Source: DASQFI01 sp035633215
Lineage (GTDB): Bacteria; Acidobacteriota; Vicinamibacteria; Vicinamibacterales; SCN-69-37
Reading direction: 5' to 3'
Assembly (NCBI GenBank): GCA_035633215.1
Contig: DASQFI010000032.1
Span: 1-64,000, forward strand
Length of the DNA: 64,000 nt
Position numbers and translations under genes: made by a program. This document shows, piece by piece, positions 53,232-62,442 of this stretch. Under the pieces are notes generated by a model, which was not told the DNA's origin, searched no databases, and saw nothing but the letters and a program-made list of their open reading frames with translations. Each line of letters starts with the position of its first letter. Position 1 is the stretch's first letter.

Positions 53232-54122
53232 ATGAGCGATTCCACTCTCACTTCTTTCTCCAACCAACTCGCCGATGCCGTCGCGGCCGTGTCGCCTTCC
53301 GTCGTACAGGTTCGCGGACGGCGGCGGCCCGCGAGCGGCGTCGTGTTCGCGCCTGACGTGATCGTCACGACCGCGCGCGCGATCGGCCGAGAAGACGGCC
53401 TTCAGATCACCGCACCCGACGGCCGCGTGCTCGACGCGGAGCTGGCCGGATGGGACCTCACGACGCACGTCGCGGTGCTGAAGGTGCCGGGTCTTGGCGC
53501 GCCCGCCGCGGCCGCGGCCTCGACTCCCACGCACGTGGGACATCTGGCGCTGGGCGTCGGCAGGTCGTGGAGCAACTCCCTCACGGCCAGCGCCGGCATC
53601 GTCGCGGTGATCGGCGGCCCGCTGGCGACCGGCCGTCGCCGCGCGATCGATCAGGTGATTCGGATCACCGCGCCGATGCACGAAGGGTTCGCCGGCGGCG
53701 CCTGCGTCGACGCCAGCGGCGGCGTGACGGGCATCATCACGGCCGCGCGTATCCGCGGATTCCGCGTGGTGATTCCGGCCACGATTGCGTGGAAGGCCGC
53801 GCAGGACGTGCTCGAGCATGGCCGTCCGCGTCGCGGCTATCTCGGCGTCGCCGGTCAGGCCGTCCAGCTGGCGCCGGGCCAGCGTCCCGCCGAGGATCGC
53901 GAGACCGCCGTGCTCATCGTCGCCGTGACGCCCGCCAGCCCGGCCGAAGCCGCCGGGCTCATCGTGGGCGACGTGCTGACCGACTTCGACGGGCAGCCGA
54001 TAGAATCGCCGGAGGACCTGCTCGACGTGCTGGTCGGCGATCGCGTCGGGCGCGACGTGGAGCTCCGCGTCGTGCGCGGAGGAACGCCGAAGCAGCTGTC
54101 GGTCAAGGTCGGGGAGAAATAG
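53232..54122 (+). CDS. HtrA-fold pseudoprotease with C-terminal PDZ domain
   Basis: 296 residues; trypsin-like domain (residues 1-195) plus PDZ (about 200-290, RRGYLGVAGQAVQL, AVTPASPAEAAGLIVGDVL). All three catalytic positions are changed: the His motif reads VTTARAIG (Arg49 for His), the Asp position WDLTTHVAVLKV (His79 for Asp), and the Ser loop GFAGGACVD (Ala154 for Ser). Proteolysis is therefore excluded while fold and PDZ are kept, suggesting a scaffold or regulator. No signal peptide or membrane helix is present. It begins about 109 bp after lpd. An intact HtrA-like protease lies 3 kb away at 56082-57077 on the other strand. Confidence 0.87.
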   Translation: MSDSTLTSFSNQLADAVAAVSPSVVQVRGRRRPASGVVFAPDVIVTTARAIGREDGLQITAPDGRVLDAELAGWDLTTHVAVLKVPGLGAPAAAAASTPTHVGHLALGVGRSWSNSLTASAGIVAVIGGPLATGRRRAIDQVIRITAPMHEGFAGGACVDASGGVTGIITAARIRGFRVVIPATIAWKAAQDVLEHGRPRRGYLGVAGQAVQLAPGQRPAEDRETAVLIVAVTPASPAEAAGLIVGDVLTDFDGQPIESPEDLLDVLVGDRVGRDVELRVVRGGTPKQLSVKVGEK

Positions 54123-54285
54123 GCCCACGGCCCGGACGTCCAGGCCCAAGGCCCAAGCAAGGCAGAAGGCACAAGGGACAGGGCAGAGGCTCCAAGCGAC
54201 AATGGCATCAGGAGAATTCTGCCTGCCGCCTTGGGCCTCGGGCCTTGTGCTTTGGGCCTAAGCCAGGGGCCTCGGGCCTGACCTG
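54123..54285. repeat. GGCCCAAGGCCC / GGGCCTTGGGCC inverted word repeat
   Basis: Left half: GGCCCAAGGCCCAAGCAAGG, AGGCACAAGGGACAGGGC. Right half: GCCTTGGGCCTCGGGCCTTG, GCTTTGGGCCTAAGC. The halves pair imperfectly. No promoter stands out. The mini-regulator gene begins right after it. Confidence 0.8.
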
Positions 54286-54290
54286 TCACT

Positions 54291-54701
54291 ATGCGCGTCG
54301 TGCTAATCGGATCGCCCGGCGAGCGCGCTCGCCTCAGAGCCGAGATCCCCCGATCTGGCGTGGAGATCGCGGGCGAGGCGGAGACAATGGCTGACGCGCG
54401 CGCGATCGGATACGACGCGGACGCGTACCTGATCGCGCGGTCGAACGGACGAGTCGATCACGTTCTCGATCGAGACCCAGACGAGAGCGAGGACATCGAA
54501 CGCGAGGCACTGACGCCCCGGGAGCTGGAAGTCCTCGGCCTCCTCGCGGAAGGTCTGCCGAACAAGGCCATTGCGCGCCGGCTGGACATCTCCGACCAGA
54601 CCGTGAAGTTCCACGTTGCCGCCATCTACGGCAAGCTTGGCGCTGCGAATCGAACGGATGCGGTGCGGCGTGCGGTGCGGCGGGGACTGGTCGTTCTCTG
54701 A
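54291..54701 (+). CDS. Mini LuxR-type regulator with truncated, Asp-less receiver remnant
   Basis: 136 residues. The C-terminal LuxR helix-turn-helix is complete (residues 73-136: LTPRELEVLGLLAEGLPNKA, IARRLDISDQTVKFHVAAIY). The N-terminal ~50 residues look like the first half of a receiver (VVLIGSPGERARLRAEI ... ADAYLIARSNGR): the third strand lacks the phospho-acceptor aspartate and the domain stops there, against ~120 residues normally. It probably acts without phosphorylation, by abundance or ligand. It lies between the pseudoprotease and a zinc-ribbon membrane protein on the same strand. No histidine kinase adjoins. Confidence 0.82.
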   Translation: MRVVLIGSPGERARLRAEIPRSGVEIAGEAETMADARAIGYDADAYLIARSNGRVDHVLDRDPDESEDIEREALTPRELEVLGLLAEGLPNKAIARRLDISDQTVKFHVAAIYGKLGAANRTDAVRRAVRRGLVVL

Positions 54702-54718
54702 CGAGAGTCAAGTCAAAC

Positions 54719-55099
54719 GTGAAAAGCCCAGACGTTACGAGTCACGGTTTGATGTACTCACGCAGCGCCTTCCAACGTCAACGTGAATTGCTGAAGCAGG
54801 TTTCGCGCCGCGAAGGTGGACTGCTCGCCGGCGTGAGCGTCGGTTTGGGTGTCGCGCAACTCGTGTTCCTCCGCTGGGCCGAAGAGCGTCTCGACGACGC
54901 CACCGCGACGGCCATCGCGGGCGTGGCGTTTCTGGCGTACCTCGCCCTGGTGGCCGGCCTCCTGTGGCGTTATCAACGAAAGCTGAACGCGGTTCGTCCG
55001 AGATGCCCGAACTGCGGCAGTCGACTCGAGGGTCTGTCAGCGCGCGTGGCGGCCGCCACCGGCCGCTGTGACTCCTGCGGCGGTCAAGTTCTGGAATGA
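54719..55099 (+). CDS. Small membrane protein with C-terminal zinc ribbon
   Basis: Up to 126 residues. An amphipathic N-terminus is followed by two helices (about residues 37-53 LLAGVSVGLGVAQLVFL and 64-82 TAIAGVAFLAYLALVAGLL), then a zinc ribbon CPNCGSRLEG ... CDSCGG (two CxxC pairs separated by ~20 residues). The GTG start gives the longest form; an ATG at 54752 (MYSRSAFQ) is also plausible. I recognise no family. It overlaps the kinase-like gene by 4 bases (ATGA), so both are coupled. Could be a redox or metal-sensing membrane factor, which is speculation. Confidence 0.7.
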   Translation: MKSPDVTSHGLMYSRSAFQRQRELLKQVSRREGGLLAGVSVGLGVAQLVFLRWAEERLDDATATAIAGVAFLAYLALVAGLLWRYQRKLNAVRPRCPNCGSRLEGLSARVAAATGRCDSCGGQVLE

Positions 55100-56028
55100 A
55101 CGACGAACGCGCGCCAGATCCAGATCAGACCGCCGCGCTCATTCGAGGCCAATTCCCTCAACTGGCGCCGGTGACCGTGCGCTACCTCGGCGAGGGGTAC
55201 GACAGCACTGCCTTCGACGTGAACGGCCGGTGGGTGTTCAGGTTTCCCAAGCGGGTGGATGTCGAGCAGCAGTTGCTCACTGAGCTCAGGTTTTTGCCCA
55301 GACTCGTCGCCACGCCTCCGCCCGTGCCAATTCCCGAGTATCGGTTTCGGGGTGTACCGTCCGCCGAGTTTCCCCGGCACTTCGCCGGCTACGCCAGATT
55401 GCTCGGCGCGCCAGGGATCCGGCACGTGCCGTCCGCGCACGACTTCCAACGACTAGCGCCGGCGCTGGGAAGGTTCCTCTCATGGTTGCACCGGTTTCCG
55501 ATTCGCGAAGCCCTGCGGCTCGAGGTTCCGGATCAGCGCTCGGATACGCTCGCCGACGAGATTCGAGCTGAGGCACTCGCCGATTTTCCCGCGCTTGGCC
55601 GGGTCGCTCCTGATGCGCCGCTGGACGCATGGCGTCGCTTTCTGGAAACCGGGTTGGGTTCGAGGGCCTCGGTGTCGCCGGCATCGTTCAGCGTCGTGCA
55701 CAACGACCTGGCCGCTGAACATGTTCTCGTCGATGAGCCGGCGAACGCGGTGACGGGTGTCATCGACTGGAGTGACGTGGCGATTGCCGATCGCGCGATT
55801 GACCTTGCCGGCATCTTCCATTGGGGCGGCGCCGCGTTTCTGGAGAGCGTGTTGTCGGCGTATGACGGCGCGGTCGACGATGGCCTGATTGCACGGGCGC
55901 GCTACTTTGCGGGCTGTCGCGGCGTGCTCGATGTCCAGTTCGGTCTCGAGCGCGATCGCCGGGAGTACATCGAAGCTGGACTACGCGCACTGAGAATGGC
56001 TGCGGGGACAGAGAAACTTCGAACTTAG
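55096..56028 (+). CDS. APH-family phosphotransferase
   Basis: 310 residues of the aminoglycoside-phosphotransferase/choline-kinase fold. N-lobe strand YLGEGYDSTAFDVNGRWVFR with the Lys-equivalent region RFPK. Catalytic loop VVHNDLAAEHVLVD (Asp intact; the later Asn is His) and the metal segment GVIDWSDVAIADRAIDLAG. The substrate is unknown; such proteins phosphorylate antibiotics or small metabolites and do not imply resistance. It is translationally coupled to the zinc-ribbon gene. The last residues (TEKLRT) come from the start of a repeat. Confidence 0.85.
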   Translation: MNDERAPDPDQTAALIRGQFPQLAPVTVRYLGEGYDSTAFDVNGRWVFRFPKRVDVEQQLLTELRFLPRLVATPPPVPIPEYRFRGVPSAEFPRHFAGYARLLGAPGIRHVPSAHDFQRLAPALGRFLSWLHRFPIREALRLEVPDQRSDTLADEIRAEALADFPALGRVAPDAPLDAWRRFLETGLGSRASVSPASFSVVHNDLAAEHVLVDEPANAVTGVIDWSDVAIADRAIDLAGIFHWGGAAFLESVLSAYDGAVDDGLIARARYFAGCRGVLDVQFGLERDRREYIEAGLRALRMAAGTEKLRT

Positions 56029-56092
56029 GACTTCGAACTTCAAACTTCTGATTCTAAGTTCTGAGTTCTAAGTTCTGAGTTCTACGTTCCAG
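56022..56092. repeat. GTTCTGAGTTCTAAG word repeat between convergent genes
   Basis: Tandem words TTCTAAGTTCTGAGTTCTAAG and inverted CTTCGAACTTAGGACTTCG. It supplies the last residues of the kinase-like gene and overlaps the stop of the convergent protease gene. Confidence 0.8.
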
Positions 56093-57077
56093 GTTTCAGG
56101 TCAGCAGGCACCACTGTCAGTTCCCGCCGCTCGGCGCCTGCGATCGTCGTCACCGTAGACGGCACGCCGATCCGATCCTCGGTCAGCAGCCGGTGCAGGT
56201 CGTCCACACCGGTCACTGCTTGTCCATCGAAGGCGACGATGATGTCGTGCGCTCGTACGCCGCCTGATTCGGCCGGGCTACGCGGCTCGACGGACATCAC
56301 GCGAATGCCGGACGCCGCCGACAGGCGATGGTGCAGGACGAGACGCCGCGGCAGGGGTACGCGCTGACCGGCGACACCCAGGTAACTCCTGCGAATCCTG
56401 CCGTCCCGAAGCAGCCGTGAGACGACGAACCGGACGGTGTTGCTCGCGATGGCGAAGCAGAGCCCCTGAGCGGGGAGAATCATCGCGGTGTTGACGCCAA
56501 TCACCTCGCCGCGCGTCGTGACCAGCGGTCCGCCCGAGTTACCCGGATTCAAGGCCGCGTCGGTCTGGATGATGTCGTCCATGAGCCGGCCACTCCGGGC
56601 GCGCAGCGATCGGCCGCGCGCGCTCACGACGCCGCTCGTGACCGAGCACTCGAACCCGTACGGATTGCCGATCGCGATCGCCACCTGGCCGACCTTCACG
56701 CCGTTCGAGTCGCCGAGCGTCACGAACGGCAGATGGCCGCTCGGCTGCGTCACGCGGACGAGCGCCAGATCCGTGTCCGGATCGTCGCCAACGACGTCGC
56801 CGCGGAGCTGATGGCCATCCTGCATCGTCACCCGGAGCTCCCGGGCGCCGCTCACCACGTGGCTGTTCGTGACGACGAACCCATCGGGCGCGAGCACGAA
56901 TCCCGACCCTGAGCCGGATCCTGACTCGCCGTCCGCGCCGCGTCTAGGGCGCTCGCCCCGCGGACGTACCGCGTCGATGCGCACGACGGCCGGGCTGACG
57001 GCTTCGACGGCGCCGATCACGGCTCGGGAGTACGCGTCGATCAGTTCGGTGTCGTCGGCGATGGCAGGAAGGCCCAT
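56082..57077 (-). CDS. HtrA/DegP-like serine protease with PDZ domain, no signal peptide
   Basis: 331 residues with an intact triad: His73 (VTNSHVVSG), Asp103 (DDPDTDLALVRV) and Ser181 (NPGNSGGPLV), followed by one PDZ domain (about 240-325; LGVAGQRVPL, VEPRSPAESGGVRAHDIIV). A Gly/Ser stretch ESGSGSGSG lies before the catalytic domain. The start MGLPAIADDT is preferred (a TACGAT hexamer lies 6 nt upstream) over longer readings rich in Arg/Pro. Neither form has a clear signal peptide or membrane helix, unusual for HtrA proteases. Its paralogue with a degenerate triad is at 53232-54122. Confidence 0.87.
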   Translation of the reverse strand: MGLPAIADDTELIDAYSRAVIGAVEAVSPAVVRIDAVRPRGERPRRGADGESGSGSGSGFVLAPDGFVVTNSHVVSGARELRVTMQDGHQLRGDVVGDDPDTDLALVRVTQPSGHLPFVTLGDSNGVKVGQVAIAIGNPYGFECSVTSGVVSARGRSLRARSGRLMDDIIQTDAALNPGNSGGPLVTTRGEVIGVNTAMILPAQGLCFAIASNTVRFVVSRLLRDGRIRRSYLGVAGQRVPLPRRLVLHHRLSAASGIRVMSVEPRSPAESGGVRAHDIIVAFDGQAVTGVDDLHRLLTEDRIGVPSTVTTIAGAERRELTVVPADLKPGT

Positions 57078-57083
57078 GTCACC

Positions 57084-57089
57084 ATCGTA
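57084..57089 (-). promoter_or_regulatory. Candidate -10 TACGAT, leaderless protease start
   Basis: On the minus strand TACGAT is followed by GGTGAC and the ATG at 57077 (6-nt gap), with no Shine-Dalgarno. Confidence 0.45.
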
Positions 57090-57199
57090 GGGCGCGCCCC
57101 ACAGCCGCGCGCCACCCGAATGGGCGGGGGCTCCTGCAGCTTTCTGGCACCGCTCGTCGTATTGCGCTGGGAACCGGTCAGACGGTGGAATGGGACCTT

Positions 57200-57262
57200 T
57201 CGGCGCCCGCAAGGCGTCGCGAGACGCCGGAAGTCTCCGGCCCGGAGGAAAAAGGCCGCTCC
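57200..57262. other. Unexplained structured segment in a 267-bp divergent spacer
   Basis: The spacer 57078-57344 between the protease and the MoxR operon holds no gene I can support. Within it lie consecutive short hairpins: GGCGTC-GCGA-GACGCC (57213-57228), overlapping alternative GCCGGA-AGTC-TCCGGC (57226-57241), then CCGG-CC-CGG-like pairing and GGAGGAAAAAGG. The two hairpins are mutually exclusive. It does not match a riboswitch class or SRP/6S RNA that I recognise. The rest of the spacer shows nothing clear. Confidence 0.35.
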
Positions 57263-57344
57263 GCTCGTCACGCGAGTCATCCCTTGTCGGGCGACAATCG
57301 GCGCGTACATCGGATATCGTTAAGGCACGCTAAACCGGCCAGTT

Positions 57345-58690
57345 GTGACGATTCCTTCGTCTCCCGACACCCTCGTGCGCGATGCGGTCTCGCGCGCCGA
57401 TCGCCAGCGTTGCTCACGCCTGGCGACGCGGGCGCTGGCCCGTCTGGCCCCGGTTGGCGCGGGCGCCGCCTTGCTGCTGGCGGTCGCCGCCCGCTTCGCG
57501 GGCTGGCCCATCTCGGTACCCATCGCCGGACTCGCGATTCTGGTCGCCGTTCTGCTGGTCTACACCCTGTACCGGCGGCGGTCGCGTGAGATTTCCGACC
57601 ACATCGCGCTGGCGGTCGATACCGACGCGCACCTGTCGGGTGAGCTGCGCAGCGCGCATTGGTTCGCGACGACCGGGAGCGAGGACGAGTGGGCCGCGTA
57701 TCACGTGGAGCGCGCTGCGGATCGCGTAGGACAAGTGGACTGGGCCGCGCTGTACCCGCGCGTCCGGGCGACCCGTGCCTGGGCGGTTTCCGCGGTGCTC
57801 GTCGTCGCCGCCATCGCCGTGTCAGTCGAAGTACCGGGACTCGGGCCGGTGTCGAAGGGCGCAGCGGCCGGCGGCGCCGCAAGCCAGATCGCCGCCGAGG
57901 AGATTCCCGAAGAGCTGCGGAAGAAGATCGAAGAACTGCTGGCAGCCATGTCGGCCGACAAGATGACCGACGAGCAGGCCGCGGCGAGTCTCAAGGACCT
58001 GAAAGAACTCATGGACAAGCTCGATCCGGCGCTGCAGAAGAAGCTGGCCGAGCTGTTGAAGAAGCAGGCGCTCGGCGCCGACGCGCAGACGAAGCGGCGG
58101 GATCTCGACGAAGAAGATCGCGCTGAGAAAGCCGGGCGCGGTGAGAACAGCAACGCCGGCCTCCCCGAAGACGTGCGCTGGGGCCTCGAGGATCTTGCCG
58201 CCCGGCTCGCGAGCGCCAATCTCGACCGCAAGACCGCGGAGAACAATCCGGCCGCGTCGTCCGAGACCGGCGAGCTCGGCCGCGGGTCGCCGCAGGCCGA
58301 GGCGCAGCAGAGCGGGCAGCAGTCGATGCAGTTGATGAAGGAAGCCGCCAAGGACGCGGGCGCCGCGCAGATGATGATGGGCGGCGCCGGCATGATGGGC
58401 GGCGACTCGCAGGCCGGCGCCGGCGGCAACTCCGGCGCGAAGACCGGTCAGGCCGACGTGAAGTCGATCGCCGAAGCGCTGCGGCGCGAGCTGGTCGAGG
58501 CCGCCGCCGACGCCCGCGGCGAGAACGTGCCCATCGAGGACATTCGCCGCAAGACCGAACAAGGGCGCTCGACGCTTGGCTTCACACGCATCGCGCCCCT
58601 CGTGACGTTCGACAGCAGCAAATCCGCTGCGCCGCCGGCGGTGCCCGTGGCCCGCCACCCGTTGCTCTATAACTACTTCATCCGCAAAAA

Positions 58691-58694
<4 letters not shown>
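57345..58694 (+). CDS. Membrane protein of the MoxR/DUF58/VWA operon
   Basis: 449 residues. Two N-terminal helices (about 38-50 and 57-76) with RRRSREISDHIALAVD between, a third at about 146-162, then a long soluble helical region: IPEELRKKIEELLAAMSADK, AAASLKDLKELMDKL, LQKKLAELLKKQALG (coiled-coil-like). A Met/Gly-rich patch (QMMMGGAGMMGG) and a low-complexity stretch precede the C-terminal domain. Resembles DUF4175-type partners of MoxR operons, whose function is unknown. GTG start; its stop overlaps the MoxR ATG (ATGA). Confidence 0.8.
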
Positions 58695-59683
<989 letters not shown>

Positions 59684-59724
59684 TGAGCTTCACTCCCTTC
59701 ATGTAGATCGACAGGGTCCAGACT

Positions 59725-60663
59725 GTGGCTCTCCGATTCGAAGACGACTTTCTCAAGAAGCTCGAATACCTGCACGTCATCTCGAAGCGGGCGTTCGCCG
59801 GCCAGAACCGCGCGGATCGGCTGGCCCGGAAGCGGGGCCGGGGGCTGGAATTTGCCGATCATCGCCAGTACACGCCGGGCGACGACTTTCGCCATATCGA
59901 CTGGAAGGCCTATAAGCGGCTGGACCGGCTGCTGGTGCGCCTGTTCGACGAAGAACAGGACCTGCCGGTCTACCTGTTCATCGACGCGTCGAGCTCGATG
60001 TCCGAACCCGCAAAGTTCGATCAGGCGCGCCGAATTGCGGCGGCCCTCTGCTACATCGGCCTGGCGCACCTCGATCGCGTGACGATCCTGACGTTCGGCG
60101 GCACGCTCGGCAACGAGACGGTGCCCGGGCGAGGCAAGGGACGCATTTTCCGCGTGTTCGATCAGCTCGAGCGGCTCGAGACGAGCGGCACCACCGATCT
60201 GCGCGAGACGTTCAAGCAATTCGCGTCTCGCAACCGGCAGCAGGGACTGGCCGTCGTCATCTCGGATTTTCTGGACCCGAAGGGATTCGAACCTGGTCTC
60301 AAGATCCTGGCGTCGATGAAACACGATGTGTTCGTCGTGCACATCGCGTCCCAGACGGATCGGAATCCGGGCGCGCTTGGAGAGGTACGGTATCGACGAA
60401 CCGTACCTCTCCAAGCGCGCCCGGATCGGAATCCGGGCGCGCTTGGAGAGGTACGGTTCGTCGATACCGAGACTGGTGAGCTGCGCGACGTGGACGTCAC
60501 TCCGGCGCTCGCACGCGCCTATCACAAGATCTGGGAGACGCACGCGGCCGAGCTCGAGCTCTTCTGCGGCCGCTACAACCTCGGCTACGTCCGTGCGGAC
60601 GCCGAACGGGCATTCGAGCAGATCATCCTGCACACGTTCCGCAAGGGGCGGTTCCTCGCATGA
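59725..60663 (+). CDS. DUF58 VWA-like protein, with in-frame duplication
   Basis: 312 residues. DUF58 motifs GRGLEFADHRQYTPGDDFRHIDWKAY and LDRLLVRLFDEEQDLPVYLF, and the VWA MIDAS-like IDASSSMSEPAKFD. Interaction partner of the MoxR ATPase. Between residues ~212 and 245 the sequence DRNPGALGEVR occurs twice, separated by YRRTVPLQARP: the DNA holds a 36-bp direct repeat (60356 and 60422, offset 66 bp) and a perfect 39-bp hairpin. Without the 66-bp insertion the segment would read QTDRNPGALGEVRFVDTETG, typical of the family. The reading frame is intact. GTG start; stop overlaps the next ATG. Confidence 0.9.
   Translation: MALRFEDDFLKKLEYLHVISKRAFAGQNRADRLARKRGRGLEFADHRQYTPGDDFRHIDWKAYKRLDRLLVRLFDEEQDLPVYLFIDASSSMSEPAKFDQARRIAAALCYIGLAHLDRVTILTFGGTLGNETVPGRGKGRIFRVFDQLERLETSGTTDLRETFKQFASRNRQQGLAVVISDFLDPKGFEPGLKILASMKHDVFVVHIASQTDRNPGALGEVRYRRTVPLQARPDRNPGALGEVRFVDTETGELRDVDVTPALARAYHKIWETHAAELELFCGRYNLGYVRADAERAFEQIILHTFRKGRFLA
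60356..60469. repeat. Intragenic direct repeat (36 bp x2) with perfect 39-bp inverted repeat, 4-nt loop
   Basis: Copies CGGATCGGAATCCGGGCGCG plus 16 further bases start at 60356 and 60422. The stretch 60388-60426 is the exact reverse complement of 60431-60469, loop CGGA at 60427-60430. The structure A-inverted A-A adds 66 bp (22 codons) to the DUF58 gene without breaking the frame. Confidence 0.95.
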
Positions 60664-62441
60664 GCTTCGGCGCGATGGCCGGCTGGCAGGCGGCGCTCCT
60701 GATCGCGGCGGCGGCGGGCGCCGCGGCCTGGCTGTTCCTGCTCAAGATCCGGCCGCCGCGCGTGAGCGTGCCGTCGCTGCTGTTCTGGCGGCGCGTCCTC
60801 GATCAGAAGCGTGACGAGACCTGGTGGGAGCGATTCCGGCGGGCCGTCTCGCTGGCCGCCACCATCCTGATCGCGGCGGCGATTGCGATGGCCGTGACCC
60901 GGCCGGGCCCCCGCGCCGCGAGCTCGACGCGCGGCCGCCTGCTGATCGTGCTCGACTCGTCCTGGTCGATGCTGGCCACGACGCGGTCCGGCGACACGCG
61001 ATGGGATCGCGCCGTCCGCGAGGCGCGCGCGCTGGCCGCGTCGGCCGGCGGCGATGACATCGCGCTGGCGACCACGGCCGACGGTCTCGTCGAAGGACCG
61101 ACGAGCGATTTGGCGCTGATCGAGACCGCGATCGAGCGGCTGGCGCCCTCGGGCGGCGTCAACGCGCCGTGGCCGAGGGTTGGCGGCGCCGACGTCGTGC
61201 ATTTCCTGACCGATGGGGCGCATTTCCGCACGCTCGACCGGTCGGTCGTCGTGCACTCCGTCTACGAGCCCGCGGCCAACGTCGCGATCACAGCGTTCGA
61301 CGCGCGTCCGCTGGCCTCGCGCGGCGTCGCGGCCGCCGAGGCCTATCTGGAGATCGCGAACTACTCCCCGAAGCCGCAACAGGTGCGCGTCACGATCTCG
61401 CGCGGCTCCGCGATCGTCTTCGATCAGCCCGTGTCGCTTGCGGCGGGCGAATTGGTCCGCCAGGTCGCGCCGCTCGCCTCCGCCGGCGGTCCTCGCCTGC
61501 TCGCCAAAGTCAGCGCGTCCGCTGATGCGCTGCCGATCGACGACGAGGCCGTCGCGTGGATTCAGGGGGCCGAGCCGCTCACCGTCGTCGTCGTGAGCGA
61601 GAAGGGAAGCGCGGTCGCCCAGCTGCTCAAGCGCGACCCGTCCGTCCGCGTGATCGAGATGGCGACGTCGACCTACCAGCCGGGCAAGGAAGACGTCGTG
61701 GTGTTCGATCGCTGGGTGCCGCAGGCGCCGCCGACGAAGCCGGCGCTGGTCGTCTCGCCGCCGCGCGCGCCATGGATCGGCCGCGCCGGCAGTGACGAGA
61801 AGAATCCACGCTGGTCGGCCAGCGCCCAGCATCCCGTCCTGGAGGGCGTCGATCCGCTCACGGTGGACATCAAATATGCGAGCGGGAATGGCTACGGGAG
61901 CGGAAACGACGACGCCGGCACGTTCGTGATCGCCCGCTCGGAGCGCGGCACGCCGCTCGTGTCGATCGTCGATCTACCCGATCGACGGGCGATCGTGCTC
62001 GGCTTTTCGGTGACCGACTCCAACCTGGCATTCGCGCCGGCGTTTCCGGTCATCGTCGGCAATGCGCTCGAATGGCTGGCGCGTCCGACGTTCGAGGCGA
62101 CGCAATCGGGTCCGCTGACGCTGCCGAACAGCGTGACGCGCGTCGTCGCGCAGGACGGCACCGTCGTCCCGCTCCTTCGCGCCGGCGATCAGCACGTCGT
62201 GAGTCTGCACAAGCCCGGCCTGTACCGGGTGGAAGCCGGCGGCGCGCGGGGAGTTATCGCCGTAAACGTGGGCGATCCGGAAATCTCGAACCTGGGCCGG
62301 ACGAGTCTCTCCGGAGGCGAGCAGGCTGTGAAGGCGCTGGGACTGGCGTCGGGCCGGCCGTGGTGGATGTACGGCGTCCTCGTGGCATTCGTGCTGATCG
62401 CCGCGGAGTGGTGGACATGGCAGCGGCGGATCACGGTGTGA
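60660..62441 (+). CDS. BatA-like membrane protein with VWA domain
   Basis: 593 residues. N-terminal BatA-type double helix: AALLIAAAAGAAAWLFLLK then RPPRVSVPSLLFWRRVLDQ and FRRAVSLAATILIAAAIAMA. A VWA domain follows with MIDAS VLDSSWSML and FLTDGAHF. The middle is beta-sandwich-like and the C-terminal helix PWWMYGVLVAFVLIAAEWW anchors the protein. Probably cytoplasmic-face or periplasmic adaptor of the MoxR complex. ATGA overlap with DUF58; its stop lies 1 bp before the next ATG. Confidence 0.87.
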   Translation: MSFGAMAGWQAALLIAAAAGAAAWLFLLKIRPPRVSVPSLLFWRRVLDQKRDETWWERFRRAVSLAATILIAAAIAMAVTRPGPRAASSTRGRLLIVLDSSWSMLATTRSGDTRWDRAVREARALAASAGGDDIALATTADGLVEGPTSDLALIETAIERLAPSGGVNAPWPRVGGADVVHFLTDGAHFRTLDRSVVVHSVYEPAANVAITAFDARPLASRGVAAAEAYLEIANYSPKPQQVRVTISRGSAIVFDQPVSLAAGELVRQVAPLASAGGPRLLAKVSASADALPIDDEAVAWIQGAEPLTVVVVSEKGSAVAQLLKRDPSVRVIEMATSTYQPGKEDVVVFDRWVPQAPPTKPALVVSPPRAPWIGRAGSDEKNPRWSASAQHPVLEGVDPLTVDIKYASGNGYGSGNDDAGTFVIARSERGTPLVSIVDLPDRRAIVLGFSVTDSNLAFAPAFPVIVGNALEWLARPTFEATQSGPLTLPNSVTRVVAQDGTVVPLLRAGDQHVVSLHKPGLYRVEAGGARGVIAVNVGDPEISNLGRTSLSGGEQAVKALGLASGRPWWMYGVLVAFVLIAAEWWTWQRRITV

Positions 62442-62442
62442 C

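Noticed and set aside
55096..56028. Antibiotic-resistance kinase
   Set aside because: Only the general APH fold is visible; nothing indicates a drug substrate.
57120..57323. Small frames on both strands in the protease/MoxR spacer, and resemblance of GGAACCGGTCAG to signal recognition particle RNA
   Set aside because: The frames are Arg-rich with no start context; the expected GGAAG-AGCAGC loop of SRP RNA is absent.
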